From the NCBI GenBank assembly GCA_903813345.2, contig CAIIXF020000004.1:10674196-10734195 (forward strand): 60,000 nucleotides of DNA, written 5' to 3'. The position numbers and the translations under genes were made by a program. This DNA is from Owenia fusiformis (taxonomy: Eukaryota; Annelida; Polychaeta; Sabellida; Oweniidae). Shown here piece by piece: positions 1-11,380 of this stretch. The stretch's first letter is position 1. Every line of letters starts with the position of its first letter. The notes under the pieces are model-generated. The model ran no database searches and was not told the DNA's origin. It saw only the letters and a list, made by a program, of their open reading frames with translations.

Positions 1-1700
1 ACGTTTGATACGGTAACAGATATCATAACACAACATTTATTCCACTTAAACTCTCTTTTCCTTGAAGAAATGACATTTCCCAAGAGAAACTGTAAACGAA
101 GCATAGAAAAGAGTAATTTTAACGTATGATTTTCAATTCGTTTTCGGTTTTCATATATATCGGGTGTCTTAAAAAATATACCCAATGTATATCAACAACA
201 CAGATAAACCAATCAATATTTCTAAAATATTTTTGCATGGTCATGTAGCCAAAACATAAAAGTTTTCTCCACAATACACCATTTGTATTTCAGTCTTGCC
301 TTTCGGATGCATAAACTCTTTACCCTTTTACACCGCATAATCAACTTAACTGCATTAAAACACTCCTTCAAATAGCCACAGAGAAGGATGTTTAAGGATG
401 ACGATGGCAGAATAAACACAGAGAATCAGGTCAATTGTCGGCAAAGGAGTTCGGGAGTTAGCCTTGAGACCACGGTGGTCTCAAATTGATTGAGCCCCTT
501 TACACAACAAAACACAACAAAAGCTATTAATACTAGAAGCCAAACCAATGCGGTTTCTGGAAGGTCTGACCTCTAGAGGCTATAGGAAATTGCGAGGGCC
601 TCCCTAGTGACCAAACTTGACGGCCTATACTTTTTTCTCCGGGGCTGTTTGAAGGACCATTTTTATACTAAACCCAAGCTAAGAGAACTAGAACAACTTA
701 AGACCAGCAATTGAACAAAAATCAAAAGATCCCACCAGAAATATAAAATGTGATGAACAATGTAGCTGTAAGGATGCAGAATGTCATCGAAATTATGAGG
801 TTGCATTGATTATGTGGTATTAAAGGTGAAGGGTTAAAGTATCAAAAAGGCAAAAGTGAATTAAAAACTGTGTATAGGGAAAAAAAACTTACATCTTTTG
901 ACGACGTGACCATGCAAAAATGTCTGAAAATATTAATTGGTTTGTCTATGCTGTTGATTCACTTTTGGGTACATTTTTGAGCCTCCCTATATTGCACTCT
1001 GTCTTTGTTACAAATTGTAATAATCGAATCCTTGGCATTCAATTAATTTAGAGCTGTTGACATAAGTGAAACACCTGCTCCACATAATGAAAATTGTCAA
1101 TATATTAATATATTGGTATCACAACAATAACTTTTAACAATGATATGAAATTCAGGTGCTTTTTCACGTAATATCCATTAGACTAATTATCAAGACTACA
1201 GATGAGTTTTAATTACCTTTCATGTTGTCGGTTAGGGATTTAATTCATGTTTCAGTTTGTTCAGAAAAAAGAACCAACTGCTTTAAATTTGTAATTAATA
1301 ACATTTTATTTAGTTCCCTTGAATAAACTCATTTACCGTTTTAGAACAAAAAACTGCTTTTGCAAAGTGTTAATATTCCAGATTTTGGGGCAACTGTGTA
1401 CTTATATACGTCAGTACACTCATCAGTGTTGGTGTAGTGTTACGAACGTCACAGTGTAAAGTTAATGATAAACATAATTATTGTTTTTGTCTAAAAGATA
1501 ATTACCGTCTACAATGTGCTCCATGTATTCCAAGCATCTAAAACAAATGTTGATGTTATACGATTGCTGTGGATTTTATTGTGTGGCATAATCACCACTT
1601 CCATTTTGTTTAATTGTGACATTATTCGTGGTTTTGGTAGACAATAGAGAGATTTCGCACATACGTAAAATACAACTTATAACGTATATACTTATACTTA
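1..1700. other. No recognisable gene
   Basis: AT-rich non-coding DNA with frequent stops in all frames. The only structure I see is a perfect inverted repeat at 464-484 (10-bp arms TTGAGACCAC / GTGGTCTCAA around one base). A short open frame at 222-419 on the minus strand resembles no family I know. Confidence 0.6.
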
Positions 1701-1712
1701 TAAGAAAACATA

Positions 1713-1932
1713 CAAGGTGTTTCATAATGTGGGCTTTTCGTCAAGAAAGATCTTCTCGGACTGTAATAAATAAAAGTCAAAGGGATGCCATTTGTACTTT
1801 CTTGAATTGTAGCATGTTTAGTTGATCTAAATGTGTTTGTCTAGAATAAAATAGGCTCATATATAATACATACATATAGACCCATCTCTTCTCAAATTGA
1901 CTTTTTGGAGATGCTCGTTATGAAACACCCTG
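1713..1932. mobile_element. TA-flanked MITE, about 220 bp
   Basis: The ends form terminal inverted repeats: CAAGGTGTTTCATAA on the left and TTATGAAACACCCTG on the right, each bordered by TA (1711-1712 and 1933-1934). TA duplications and a CAGGGTG-type terminus are typical of non-autonomous Tc1/mariner-like elements. The interior encodes nothing recognisable. A diverged relative of its right half lies at about 31680-31780. Confidence 0.6.
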
Positions 1933-1934
1933 TA

Positions 1935-2165
1935 TGTCATTTGTTGAGCTACTGAATGGGTCGTTTCCAGGAATTGCTAGAATCTACTGGTTTGATTGGT
2001 GTTTCAAATTGATGGTTAAAGTATTTGATTGGATACTGTTCCTACTCAGCCAATTAATTTTAAAAAATGCTTGCGGTCAACTGTTCCACACACATGTAGG
2101 TAAAGCTTTATACGGAGATCCAACTGTATACGTTTATCATCTACGTGTATATACAATTTTGTAAG
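1935..2165. repeat. Dispersed repeat, copy 1
   Basis: This segment aligns loosely by eye with 31975-32165, sharing blocks around the words TTGATTGG/TTGATTAG, GGTCAACTG/GGTCACTTGG, ACACACATG and CATCTACGTGTATAT/CATCGTGTATAT. In both places it follows the same MITE right end, so a unit of at least 450 bp was duplicated. The 31 kb copy later received a hairpin MITE. Confidence 0.45.
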
Positions 2166-2617
2166 TTCATTGAACTTATACTGATCATGAAAACTTTGAA
2201 ATAATCAACTTGTTTATGTAATGACTCATTTGAAAGGATCATGACTCACTTTAAAGGGACCCAACACCTTACAAAACTTCTTAACGGAGAGGAATAAGGA
2301 AAAATGCTTGCCGGATTCTGAATCTGTGTATTTTTAATGATTTTTCACCGTCTTAGAATTTCAATTGTTTTCTTTTGAAAAAATGAGATTTGCATTGTTT
2401 TCCAATTAGAAAAATGAGTAAACATGAATAGCTCGAAATTTAACGGTGAGATTTTGTTTTAAAAAATCATGGATATCAAGGCTAAATATAGCTATACATT
2501 AAACATAAAAAGCAATGCTTGGACTCTTCATATTCACACAAAAAATTAATTAGTAAATGAGGTTTGATATTTGTGAGAATAAGTTGTACAAGTCGCAATG
2601 CTCTATAAACACCAGAC

Positions 2618-2864
2618 TACAGGGTGGATTAGGATCAATGACACACATAAAAATTAATTTAAAAATATTTCATGATAATTATCTCAAACAAAAGCAGTTA
2701 GCGAAGGATACATTTCATTACACTCAATAAATAGTTATCACTTTTGACTATATATACATATCTCATGGGAATGTATTTCCATCTGCTCAAGATATCATAT
2801 TTTAGCTTCGAAAATCACAATCGTTGGATAATACATTTGTCTCAGAATGATAGGCCACCCTGTA
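2618..2864. mobile_element. TA-flanked MITE, about 250 bp
   Basis: The left end TACAGGGTGGATTAGGATC and right end GATAGGCCACCCTGTA are inverted repeats of about 12-15 bp with TA at both borders, as in non-autonomous Tc1/mariner relatives. No coding sequence is visible inside. Confidence 0.5.
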
Positions 2865-2912
2865 GCAATGTAGCTTTCACTTGAAGTGTACCCTTGAGAA
2901 TAATGAACTTAC

Positions 2913-2988
2913 TTTCAAATTGGTCTTGCTTTTGTGGTGTATGTGGCTTTTTAGCAAATCTGCCACGCTCATTTCTTTCCAGAACCAT
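2913..2988 (-). CDS. Candidate first coding exon, unidentified protein
   Basis: On the minus strand an ATG in good context (AACAAGATGG) opens 25 codons rich in basic residues, with the motif ERNERGRFAKKP near the start, and runs to a consensus donor (GAAA|GTAAGTTC), leaving phase 1. The short N-terminal pattern RNERGRFAKK resembles starts of many uncharacterised animal and transposon-derived proteins. I did not find the following exon, which would lie below position 2900. It may be the first exon of a host gene or a decayed transposon gene, since it sits between inverted repeats. Confidence 0.35.
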
Positions 2989-3803
2989 CTTGTTCACATG
3001 TAACACTAGGCTATACGCGCATGTATAGACAGATGACATAGATATACATATAAATTATATATTGCACCTGTATTTACTTACATGGGAATATTCCCTTTGG
3101 AAAAATGCAAATGCATGAACATATATTTTCATCTTATATATGACTTCAAGCTAACATATTATTTCATATTTATATTTTCATAGTTAGTCTAACATAAATA
3201 ATAGATCCATGAGAACAATATTCTTTGTTTTCTTAAAAATTGATGGGTTTACTGTGAATTCAATAAATTACAATTTGCAAGGGGTAAGTATACTGTATGA
3301 CCTTAGTTGCAAAGTATGTACTGTTTATATATGCAGCTCAATAGCATAAAATATGTTGAATGAAGCATATGGTATGGATTAGTCGTGTGACACACAAACT
3401 GACCAATACATGAGGGTATTAGCTACTTTTCACAGAAACCAAAGGAGGACAGTGCTTTTATTTCAACTGGGAGCTTACCTCCACACGACTGATCATGTGA
3501 CCATGGTGGTGGGTCCCTTTAAAGGATCGTGTTTAGAATACACTACAACTACTAGGACTACTAGGAAGCAAGCATTTAATTATAATGTGCATAGTCTACA
3601 CGTGCAGATGACAGTGCATTCACAGTCTCTGGTTGATGGAGCTTTTCTATATCGGGAATAGTTATGTTCCATTAAGTACAATTTAAAATTGATTTCAGTA
3701 AATATAATAGTTCGACATGACCCTTTAAACTATACGTATACGTATAAGTTGTACTTTCACTTATGTGCGAAATCTCTCTAATGATTGACTTGCAATAACG
3801 CAT

Positions 3804-4214
3804 ATGCGAGTAGGTAGTTACCAGTTTCACCACCAGGTGGCTCGTCCGGGTCAGATAGCATGGCGGGTATAGTAGAAAGTTCCATTTAACTTAAATTAAA
3901 TTTGTTTTAGTAGTTCAATTTTCATATAACCCTTATGCATCCAACAGTTATGCAAATTAGAATTTGTTCAGAAAAAGAAAATGTTATCAGTCCAATACAA
4001 GAAAATATATTTCTCTTTTTGTGATTTTGTAACACGGGGAATCAACCCGAACTAGAAGTCACATTTTCAAAAAAATTAAATTTTTGAAAGTTGATGAACA
4101 ATTTTCGAAACCATATTTCTTGATGTACTTTTACATGTAGATTTCAAATATGACATCATTTTGAATGAATTTTAAATATTAAATGACGTAAATCAAGATT
4201 ATTTCTACTCGCAT
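3804..4214. mobile_element. ATGCGAGTAG-TIR MITE, copy 1
   Basis: A 411-bp segment starts ATGCGAGTAGGTAG and ends TTTCTACTCGCAT. The whole segment recurs inverted at 59090-59509, sharing the internal words CACCAGGTGG, TATAACCCTTATG, AAATTAAATTTTTGAAAG and the terminal ATTTCTACTCGCATC. No protein is encoded. Two copies in opposite orientation 55 kb apart define the family and its ends. Confidence 0.65.
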
Positions 4215-4311
4215 CTAGTCTATTGGGCATAGTCAAAAGCTGCATTCATTACTCACACATTTTCATTCTAAATTCCATCTGGTAGTAGGCGATTTTTGGG
4301 GTTTTTGAATA

Positions 4312-5634
4312 TTATGTCCCCACCACATAGTGTGGGGCCATATTGTCGGCCTAGGCGCGTCCGTCTGTCTGTCCGTCTGTCTGTCCGTCTGTCCGTCTGT
4401 CCGTACGTCCGGCAGTTTTCTCCAAAACCACTACAGATATCACCTTCAAATTTTCAGGGAAAACTAATGAGTGCATACAGATGTGGATGAACAAAAATTA
4501 ACTCGATACCTACTTCCTGTCGGCCATTTTGAAGTCAAATGCTAAAATCCTTGTCTGCAAACTTTAAGAAAAACTGCTTCACAGTTGCTTTTAAAACTTT
4601 AACATCTTGTTCAGCTCACTTCATTCTAGATCTGATTAGGTTTTGGACCTGCTAGCTCAGTCATGTCAGCCATTTTGAATGTCTTAAGAAAAGTTAGCGC
4701 GCGATAATACTTTGTATCATATTGAATGGTGTTTTTGAGTTTTCATACTTTAACTATTTAGTAGCTTTATAAATAATTTCAGATGTACTTTGCTGTAAAA
4801 GCCTACTTTATTGTTAACAGTAGTTATATGTGATAATTTTGTAAAAAGAAATCAGCAAAAACTCATAAGGACTTTTTCATTGTCGGCCATTTTGGATTTT
4901 TCGGTCCTAAAATCTTGTCTGTGAAGTCTTGTCTGTGCGTTTTCAGGTGAACCGTTTGGTGGATCAATTTCAAATTTTCAGGGATGATTCTTAGTATAAA
5001 AATCTAGATCTCATTAGTTTTTTGGCATTCTGGGTAAATGTCAAGGCAGCCATTTTGGATTTTCCGTCCTAAAATCTTGTCTGTAAAGTCTTGTCTACTC
5101 GTTTTCAGGTGAACTGTTTCGTAGATCAATTTCAAATTTTCAGGAATGATTCTTAGTATGAAAATCTAGAACTGATTAGTTTTTTTGCATTCTGGGTAAA
5201 TGTTAAGGCAGCCATTTTGGATTTTCTGTCCTAAAATCTTGTCTGTAAAGTCTTGTCTACCCGTTTTCAGGTGAACCGTTTGGTAGATCAATTTCATATT
5301 TTCAGGGATGATTCTTAGTATGAAAATCTACAAACAGATTAGTTTTTTGACATTCTTGGTAAATGTCAAGGCAGCCATTTTGGATTTTCCATCCTGAAAT
5401 CTTGTCTGTAAAGTCTTGTTTACATGTTTTCTGGTTAACTGTGTGACGGATCAATTTCAAATTTTCAGGGGTGGTTCATAGTATGAAAATCTAGAACTGA
5501 CTAAATCTTTGGCATTCTGGGTAAATTTTAAGGTGGCCACTTTGGATTTTCCGTCCTCAAATTGTGTTGGTAAAGTCTTGTCTACTCATTTTCAGGATAA
5601 CCATTTCACGGGATCACCACTTGGTGGGGACATT
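4312..5634. mobile_element. 1.3-kb element with TGTCCCCACCA ends and tandem units
   Basis: The left end TGTCCCCACCACA (from 4315) is inverted at the right end as TTGGTGGGGACA. The left part carries a GTCTGTCCGTCT microsatellite (about 4360-4411). The right part holds about four and a half tandem units of roughly 163 bp, each with GCCATTTTGGATTTT (near 4885, 5049, 5212, 5374 and 5535), CTTGTCTGTAAAGTCTTG, TTTTCAGGTGAAC and GATTCTTAGTATGAAAATC. It has no open frame. Decayed relatives lie at 9430-9650 and 43985-44460. I do not recognise a transposase class. Confidence 0.6.
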
Positions 5635-5639
5635 TTGTA

Positions 5640-6345
5640 CACATTTGTGTTCTTGTTGTTATTTGTTAACAATTATTCATGACTTTGAGAAGTTGATGAT
5701 AGTTTAAAATTATGGTAAGAATATGACTACTTTTGAACGCATATAAGACGGTGATCACATATGGATGTTAATAAATGTATTTCTGTGAAACATATTAAAA
5801 GGAATTTATTCATGTAATCTTTAACATATATAATCAATGTTGTTATAACTATTCTAGAAATATATGTTAATTGGTAAAAATTCAACTATTGTTGCTTTAT
5901 TGTACTTAAAAGGGTGATAGCTTTAATTTTCCCAGGTTACAACCACGTATTTCTCCATTTTTCTTTGTTGATATAGCTAAAATACCATCATGACTTCTAA
6001 GCTCTCTTTTTGTCATCTGTATTTTGTGAGTTTACAACCCATGGGTCACATTTCCATATCCATTAATTTCCGCGAAAATAATCAGTGCAATCACAAAATA
6101 GGGCAAATAAAAAGCGGGGATGGGGACTTCTTTGTCGGTAATTAGGTGAATTATATCACCCTATTGAAAAGGACCCTGAGCCTTTATTAATTACATCCCA
6201 TGTCATCAGTTTAACGTGCTTTTTGGCACAAACATTAAAACGTATTTCCCAGTACAGTATGTATAGGTTTTGGAAACAGTTGACGTGGTACTCTAACAAC
6301 ACAAAATGTCATAATATTTTCAAACGATAAAGCATGGGCTTTCAA
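5640..6345. other. No recognisable feature
   Basis: AT-rich DNA without an open frame, splice-bounded coding segment or obvious repeat that I can support. Confidence 0.5.
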
Positions 6346-6346
6346 C

Positions 6347-6466
6347 TACAAGGGTTGATCCAAAAGTTTCGAAATGTTTTCTCTTAAAATCTTAATACTA
6401 TTGTATATTGTTCATATTAGGTCACAACCACCCCATATACGAGGGTTGTCCCAGAAGTAATGCACT
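6347..6466 (+). repeat. Two adjacent mariner-type terminal repeats
   Basis: Two sequences about 90 bp apart have the form of mariner termini: ACAAGGGTTGATCCAAAAG at 6348-6366 and ACGAGGGTTGTCCCAGAAGT at about 6439-6458. Such G3TTG(A/T)(T/C)CCA ends belong to different mariner lineages, so one element probably inserted beside or into another. The second lies about 500 bp upstream of a transposase relic in the same orientation. Confidence 0.5.
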
Positions 6467-6974
6467 ACATGCTCTAACTTTCTTTAATACTCTTCAATAC
6501 AGCAGAAATTTTGTGTATTTAATAATTAAAGTTTTATCTATTATATACTAAAGTTTCAGCATCAAACATGAATATTAAATCTAAATATGGTTGCTATAGC
6601 AACATGGGGGTAGGGGTGGGCGGGGCAGGTACCAATTTCTCTAATTATAAAATATCAAAAGTGTTTCTATTAATATTTCTTTCTTTTAAATGATCAAAAT
6701 GTTTCGGGAATTGTTAGATTTGTTCAGCATCATGCTGTTAACCAAATACAAATAATGACATTTAGCACTGTCATGTCATAATACCACAGTTCAATAGTCT
6801 CAAATTCAATTACAGTCACAGTCAAGAAATTGCAAAAATGGCTGCAATTCTCACCTGATAACAGAAGGCCTTGCGTTTGGTGGCCTAATTTCATACTTCA
6901 CTTAAAACTCACAGCCACGCAAAACTGATGCTACTAAAGTATAAAAGGAGTATGTACCAGATAGAACTACAATT

Positions 6975-7085
6975 ATGAGGTGGCAAAAGAGATTTAAAAG
7001 AGATGGCTGGACCCTGGATGACAACTCCAAACATCGAAGGCAAAAACTCTTCAAGTCACAGTGGAAGAAATTGCCAAGTGTGTTT
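6975..7085 (+). pseudogene. Mariner transposase N-terminal relic
   Basis: The first part translates as RWQKRFKRDGW followed by LDDNSKH, matching the family pattern in which the second helix-turn-helix is followed by an acidic-basic linker. A shift of one base near 7050 continues as QVTVEEIAKCV, also typical of the linker and start of the next helical region of mariner transposases. The frameshift and the lack of any catalytic domain downstream show that it is dead. It probably belongs to the element whose terminus is at about 6439. The right end was not found. Confidence 0.5.
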
Positions 7086-7709
7086 GACCTGACAGGCATC
7101 AAAAGTACATAACATGCAAAGGGCAATCTTTTGAGAAAATATGTAATTGGACACTGCAATATACATCCATTAAATCTTGGATGTGCTCAAATTAATTTAG
7201 TATCTTAAAATGTGTTTTTAAGCATACTTCTTCTTAGCTACACAAAATGGTATTTGTTGAATAATTATTTCATATTTTCAATTTCTATTCCTTTTGACAT
7301 GACTGTATAACCTGCCCCACCCACTCTACCGAAACTCACCAACTTCAGTCCCCAAACAAACACAAACGATAGACCGTTCCATCAATCCAGATTCATCAAC
7401 CAGCTGCCAGAACGGATGTATACAAGTTTAGACTGTCCAAGGACAATAGTAAAATTGAACTAGTGATATTTTAGACAGTGATAACTTATCCAGTTTTAAA
7501 TCTTCTGTCAGCAAGCATTTTAACAATTGAGCTCAGTTGTATAGGTATATGGTAAAGTTTTAAAATGATTAATGCAGACTGTCCGAGTGCACATAAACTC
7601 GCTTGTACTACTGGTTAGGAGGAGCATTGTCAACGCGGTAGACTGAGATAATTCGAAGCAAGAGATTTATTGCAATATCCGGATGACAATTTTGACTCAA
7701 TTCTTATAG

Positions 7710-7892
7710 CAACGGATACAACCGTGAACACAATTTACAATCCTCCAATCAGATATCCCAATTTCCCGCCTTTTGTCCCCTCATTGCAACGTCAAATTGA
7801 TCCTCTTACTTTAATGGGGCAACTTTTCCGAATGTGCACGCAGTTTATAGGATTTGAAAATATATACGATTTCACCAACCCATCGCAGACTT
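7710..7892 (+). CDS. Candidate internal exon, unidentified protein
   Basis: A plus-strand acceptor (pyrimidine-rich tract ending TTCTTATAG) precedes 183 nt of open frame that ends at a donor (AGACTT|GTAAGG). The translation has ordinary protein composition rather than AT-rich noise, with the words PPIRYPNFPPFVPS, RQIDPLTLMGQLFRM and FENIYDFTNP. The open frame actually spans 7652-7927, so splice sites are only suggestive. I recognise no domain. It could be a host exon or part of a decayed mobile element. Confidence 0.35.
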
Positions 7893-7929
7893 GTAAGGAC
7901 TGGTTATGCAAAAATGATGTCATCTGATA

Positions 7930-9425
7930 TCACAGGAAGTGGAAATAATTAAGCATATTTGAAGGGAGACAATAAGAGCTAAAAATCGTTCAAAATCCAT
8001 TGAACCCTGGCATTGAAGCCTTTATTTAGAAATGTTTTCTCAAATACAATACCCTCTGTAAAGAAAAAGGGTGCTCTGTTCTTTACCAATCATATCTTTT
8101 TATTTTTCATTATTATCAGACCAAACATTCAGATTATAATGCATGGATACTTTGACCAAAATGGAGAAAATTTCGTAAATAGTTAGAAAGGATAGAATAG
8201 AACAACTCCCTTTTTGCCATACGTTGACGTCATAAATATGAGAAATCCTATATCCAGCAATATGCTCAATAATCTTCTGAAACATGATGTTGAATTGTTA
8301 GTTACATTTAGAGGAATACACCATTTTAAAAAGTTTTTAGTCCAATAAAACTGTTAAAAATATCAGTTATAGAATGAAAGTCTGATTAATTACAAGATTT
8401 TGTGATAAAATTTGAGGTACTTTCCTTCAGATTCAGAGGTCTCTTATCAGTTCAAAATAAGAGATAGAGGTTACATATGTAACTAACTTGAAATTCTAAG
8501 ATAATTATAACCCTAATCTTTCCCAATGACCAATAAATATGTTATGTATCCTATACTGAGCTTATACATACCAACATGTATGTCAGATGTGATATATAAA
8601 TTTGTTTATAAAGTAAGATGGTTACATACTTTCCCCAAATGCACTGCTTTTTAAGGCGTAAAATCGTCTTTTGGCACTAACATAATTTTCTGTTAGTGTT
8701 TATTTCAAACCTGTCAGTTATAACCAGTTTGGGACGGGCTTTACAGTGGTATGGAGAATATAACATTTAGATAATGATGTCCCAGCAGGCTTAGAGGAAA
8801 TCGCATGACACTGTATAATATAAAATTGTAATTTATAACATAATTTAAAGGAAAATGTCACATTAGTGAGTTTGTGAGTTTATTTAACCATTGCTAGTTT
8901 CTTTAAAATGTTCATCTTATTCTTTAAAAATTATACCAGTTATGCAAAATAACTCCACCACCTGGTGCCAAGAGTTTAGTAATATTATGCAAAATATTGA
9001 AAATGTCATGACTGATAAGGGACCATGCGCATTTTTTCTTTATAGAGGGTACGTAATAATGGTTGTTTTATTTTTGAAATAAAAAATGATTCGTAAAAAT
9101 CGATTTGCCTTCACATACTATAACATGGAAAGATGTTATGTTTGATCACTCCGTTATTTCAAACTCGCATTATTTATGATTAACATAACTATAATCATGT
9201 TAACGTACGGAAGTAACATATTTCATGCTCTATTATCATTGATAAAATGACATAATTTCCAATACTTCAAGTGTTATATTCGAATTACGGCATGTGGATT
9301 ACTTTTATATTTTCTCGACTAATTACCCATTGGACATACATTGGCATTGAATCACATCATGTGTATGACAGTATTTATACAGTATTTATATTAATTCCTA
9401 ATTTTTATCGCACTTTGATAGAGTG
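7930..9425. other. No recognisable feature
   Basis: AT-rich non-coding sequence. The short frames at 8100-8285 and 8891-9082 resemble nothing I know and look like chance. Confidence 0.5.
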
Positions 9426-9429
9426 CTAT

Positions 9430-9655
9430 ATTGCCGGCGTTTTGTGCTTATGGTTGGATGGGCGTACGTTTGGATGGACGTGTGGACGGGGGCCATCTAA
9501 ACTCAAGTCTTGTCATCAAATGTCATCAAATGTCCAGGATAACCATTTACCTGTTCAACTTGCCTTTTTAAAGATGCAAGGACATACTACTGTCAAGATC
9601 TTATTAGGTTTTGGGTATGCTGGGTAAATTGAATGGCGGCCATTTTGGTCTTAAA
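9430..9655 (+). repeat. Decayed relative of the 4.3-5.6 kb element
   Basis: It preserves the order seen in the 4312-5634 element: GC-richer GATGGGCG/GGATGGACG repeats, CAAGTCTTGTCATC, CCAGGATAACC, a GATCTTATTAGGTTTTGGGTATGCTGGG block and GGCGGCCATTTTGG. The inverted ends are not preserved. An open frame through it (9271-9627) is an accidental reading of the repeat. Confidence 0.45.
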
Positions 9656-9935
9656 CGTGCGATATTTATCACTGTTTGTCTTGTAACTTTTACATCTAAC
9701 CTTATAACATATGGCACTTATCAATCAGGTCTAAGTCAATGCATTAAGAATGAGCATATTTGCTAATAATTTACAATCAATTTTTTTCATCAACAAAATA
9801 GCAACATATTGCAAACGGTATGCCTCTGTCCCGAATGAATTTGTGACCCCGTGATTTTTTCTTTCCAATTAGAATTTAACATGGTGTAAATTAACTCTTT
9901 CCATCTAAAAGATTTCAGTTGGTGATTGCCTATCT

Positions 9936-10170
9936 ACAGGGTGACCGGAAAAAGGAGACCATTTAAGTAGGCAACATATCTTTAACTAGACAAGTGCCTT
10001 AAATGAAATTTTGCACACACTAAAACAGTTCTATGTAAATGTGTTACTGCAAGTTTCAATACAACAAATGGTCTAGGAGCTAGCATCTAGATTACATGCT
10101 CCAAGAAGCCGCAACTGAGACCAAGGCGGAGCTGGATTCATATGGCAAATACCCTTACTTATTAAGCCCT
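9936..10170 (+). mobile_element. Truncated 5' end of a CAGGGTGACC transposon
   Basis: A TACAGGGTGACCGGAAAAAG terminus preceded by TA begins here, in the style of Tc1/mariner-like elements. No matching inverted end was found downstream, so only one end appears to remain. The right limit is arbitrary. Confidence 0.35.
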
Positions 10171-10555
10171 TGTTATGGCAATATTATAGCATAACATATA
10201 GCATTGATTGCTTTCTTTAGGTCACCAATTATTTGATGATTGTTTTGGTATAAATTGTCTTTCAAATAGGCTGTATGGCAATGAAGGGCTATCAATGGCT
10301 TTTTGATCATGTTGCCAAAGTGTTGATTTAGCCAATCTATTTTCTATGATTTTTCAAATTTTGGACAATTATTTTGTAAAGTCAACAAAACTTAAGTTTG
10401 TGATTATAACTTCACTTACACGTATTTATTACAGGTCGTGTAGATCATTATTGGCAATGCATGATTTAGAGCAAAACGTTGATTTGTGCACGTTAGCTAT
10501 TTATTTACCAATTGAACTGTAAACTTTCTCTTGAAAAATAATTCGTCCAGATGTG

Positions 10556-10636
10556 TTGATTTTCTAGCCGAAATCGCTGCATCCCCCCTTTCTTCCATTT
10601 TCCCGATCACCAGGCGTGGGTGGTATCTTCTTAACA
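10556..10636 (-). repeat. LINE 3'-end fragment
   Basis: On the minus strand this stretch closely matches the 3' tail of the LINE relic at 53884-53960: both share the words GGTGATCG(G/T)GAAAATGG, GGGGG and a CTAGA/GTAGAAAA end. It appears to be a short 5'-truncated copy of the same non-LTR family. Confidence 0.4.
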
Positions 10637-10963
10637 TACTCTTTATCGTGCCATCACACAGAATCTATGCAACATCTGATTTCAATACCGACACTGAACC
10701 CTAGTGCTGCTTTCGCGGTACTTGTGCTAATACCGTGATGCATGACTAATTTGTGTTTTGACACATTGTCAATGTCTTATGAGGATTTTATGATTCAATT
10801 GGGATGAAGTTGAAAACAATATTCGATATATAATTTTGCCTGAAGGACAACTCTTGCTGTCCGTTATTTTCAGCTAGTTCCTGGTCATTCAAAATTGTTA
10901 TCTGAAAAACCTCTGTATGAATCATATTTTCCTCTTAAGCCACTAATAATATTTAAAAACACA

Positions 10964-11378
10964 ACAATTTGGAGCGTCTGCGATATTTGGATCAAGATGG
11001 TTTTTCATTCCTTGGAATGAAACTAATTTTGAATGGTCAATCATGGAAAAAGAACTGTATCCAATAGTAGCGGCTATTTTGACGTGGGGTGATAGTCTAA
11101 CAAACTTAAAGATAACGTTCTTTTGTGATAATATGTCAGTTTGTGATGCAATCAATAAAACCTCTTCTAAAAATAAAACAACAATGGGCCTCATACGCCA
11201 ATTAGTTCTGGTTTGTCTTAATAATAATATTCTGTTTAGGGCAAAACACATTATTGGAAAACACAATGTTTTACCAGATAAAATATCCCGATTGCAGGTA
11301 GAAAGGGCACGAGAAATAGCGCCTTGGCTAAACGAACTTCCCGACGACCCGATTCTGCCACGCTGCATTCCACAATAA
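10964..11378 (+). pseudogene. DIRS/Ngaro-type RNase H domain, 5'-truncated
   Basis: The open frame reads through FGSRWFFIPW, then EKELYPIVAAILTWGD, FFCDNMSVCDAIN, FRAKHIIGKHNVLPDKISR and ends near ELPDD. This is the order of the RNase H domain that follows reverse transcriptase in tyrosine-recombinase retrotransposons. The catalytic Glu (KEL) and the Asp residues (CDN and PDK) are present. The first Asp and the whole reverse transcriptase are missing, so the element is 5'-truncated near 10950. It ends at TAA (11376-11378), directly before the recombinase ATG. Confidence 0.8.
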
Positions 11379-11380
11379 CA

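Larger units (their letters stand above)
2247..3527. mobile_element. Possible TIR element, about 1.3 kb
   Basis: The left end ACTTTAAAGGGACCCAACACC (21 nt, imperfectly matched) is inverted at the right end, where GGTGGTGGGTCCCTTTAAAG occurs at 3505-3524. No clear target duplication was found. The segment holds a nested MITE (2618-2864) and a candidate coding exon (2913-2988), so it could be a decayed DNA transposon or a chance inverted pair around host sequence. Confidence 0.3.

Noticed and set aside
893-923. 31-nt minus-strand microexon-like segment (TATTTTCAG ... GAT|GTAAGTT)
   Set aside because: Both splice sites look good, but no neighbouring exon was found and matches this short are expected by chance in AT-rich DNA.
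10943-11368. 141-codon minus-strand open frame at 11 kb
   Set aside because: It is antisense to the RNase H domain, whose plus-strand frame has clear family motifs.
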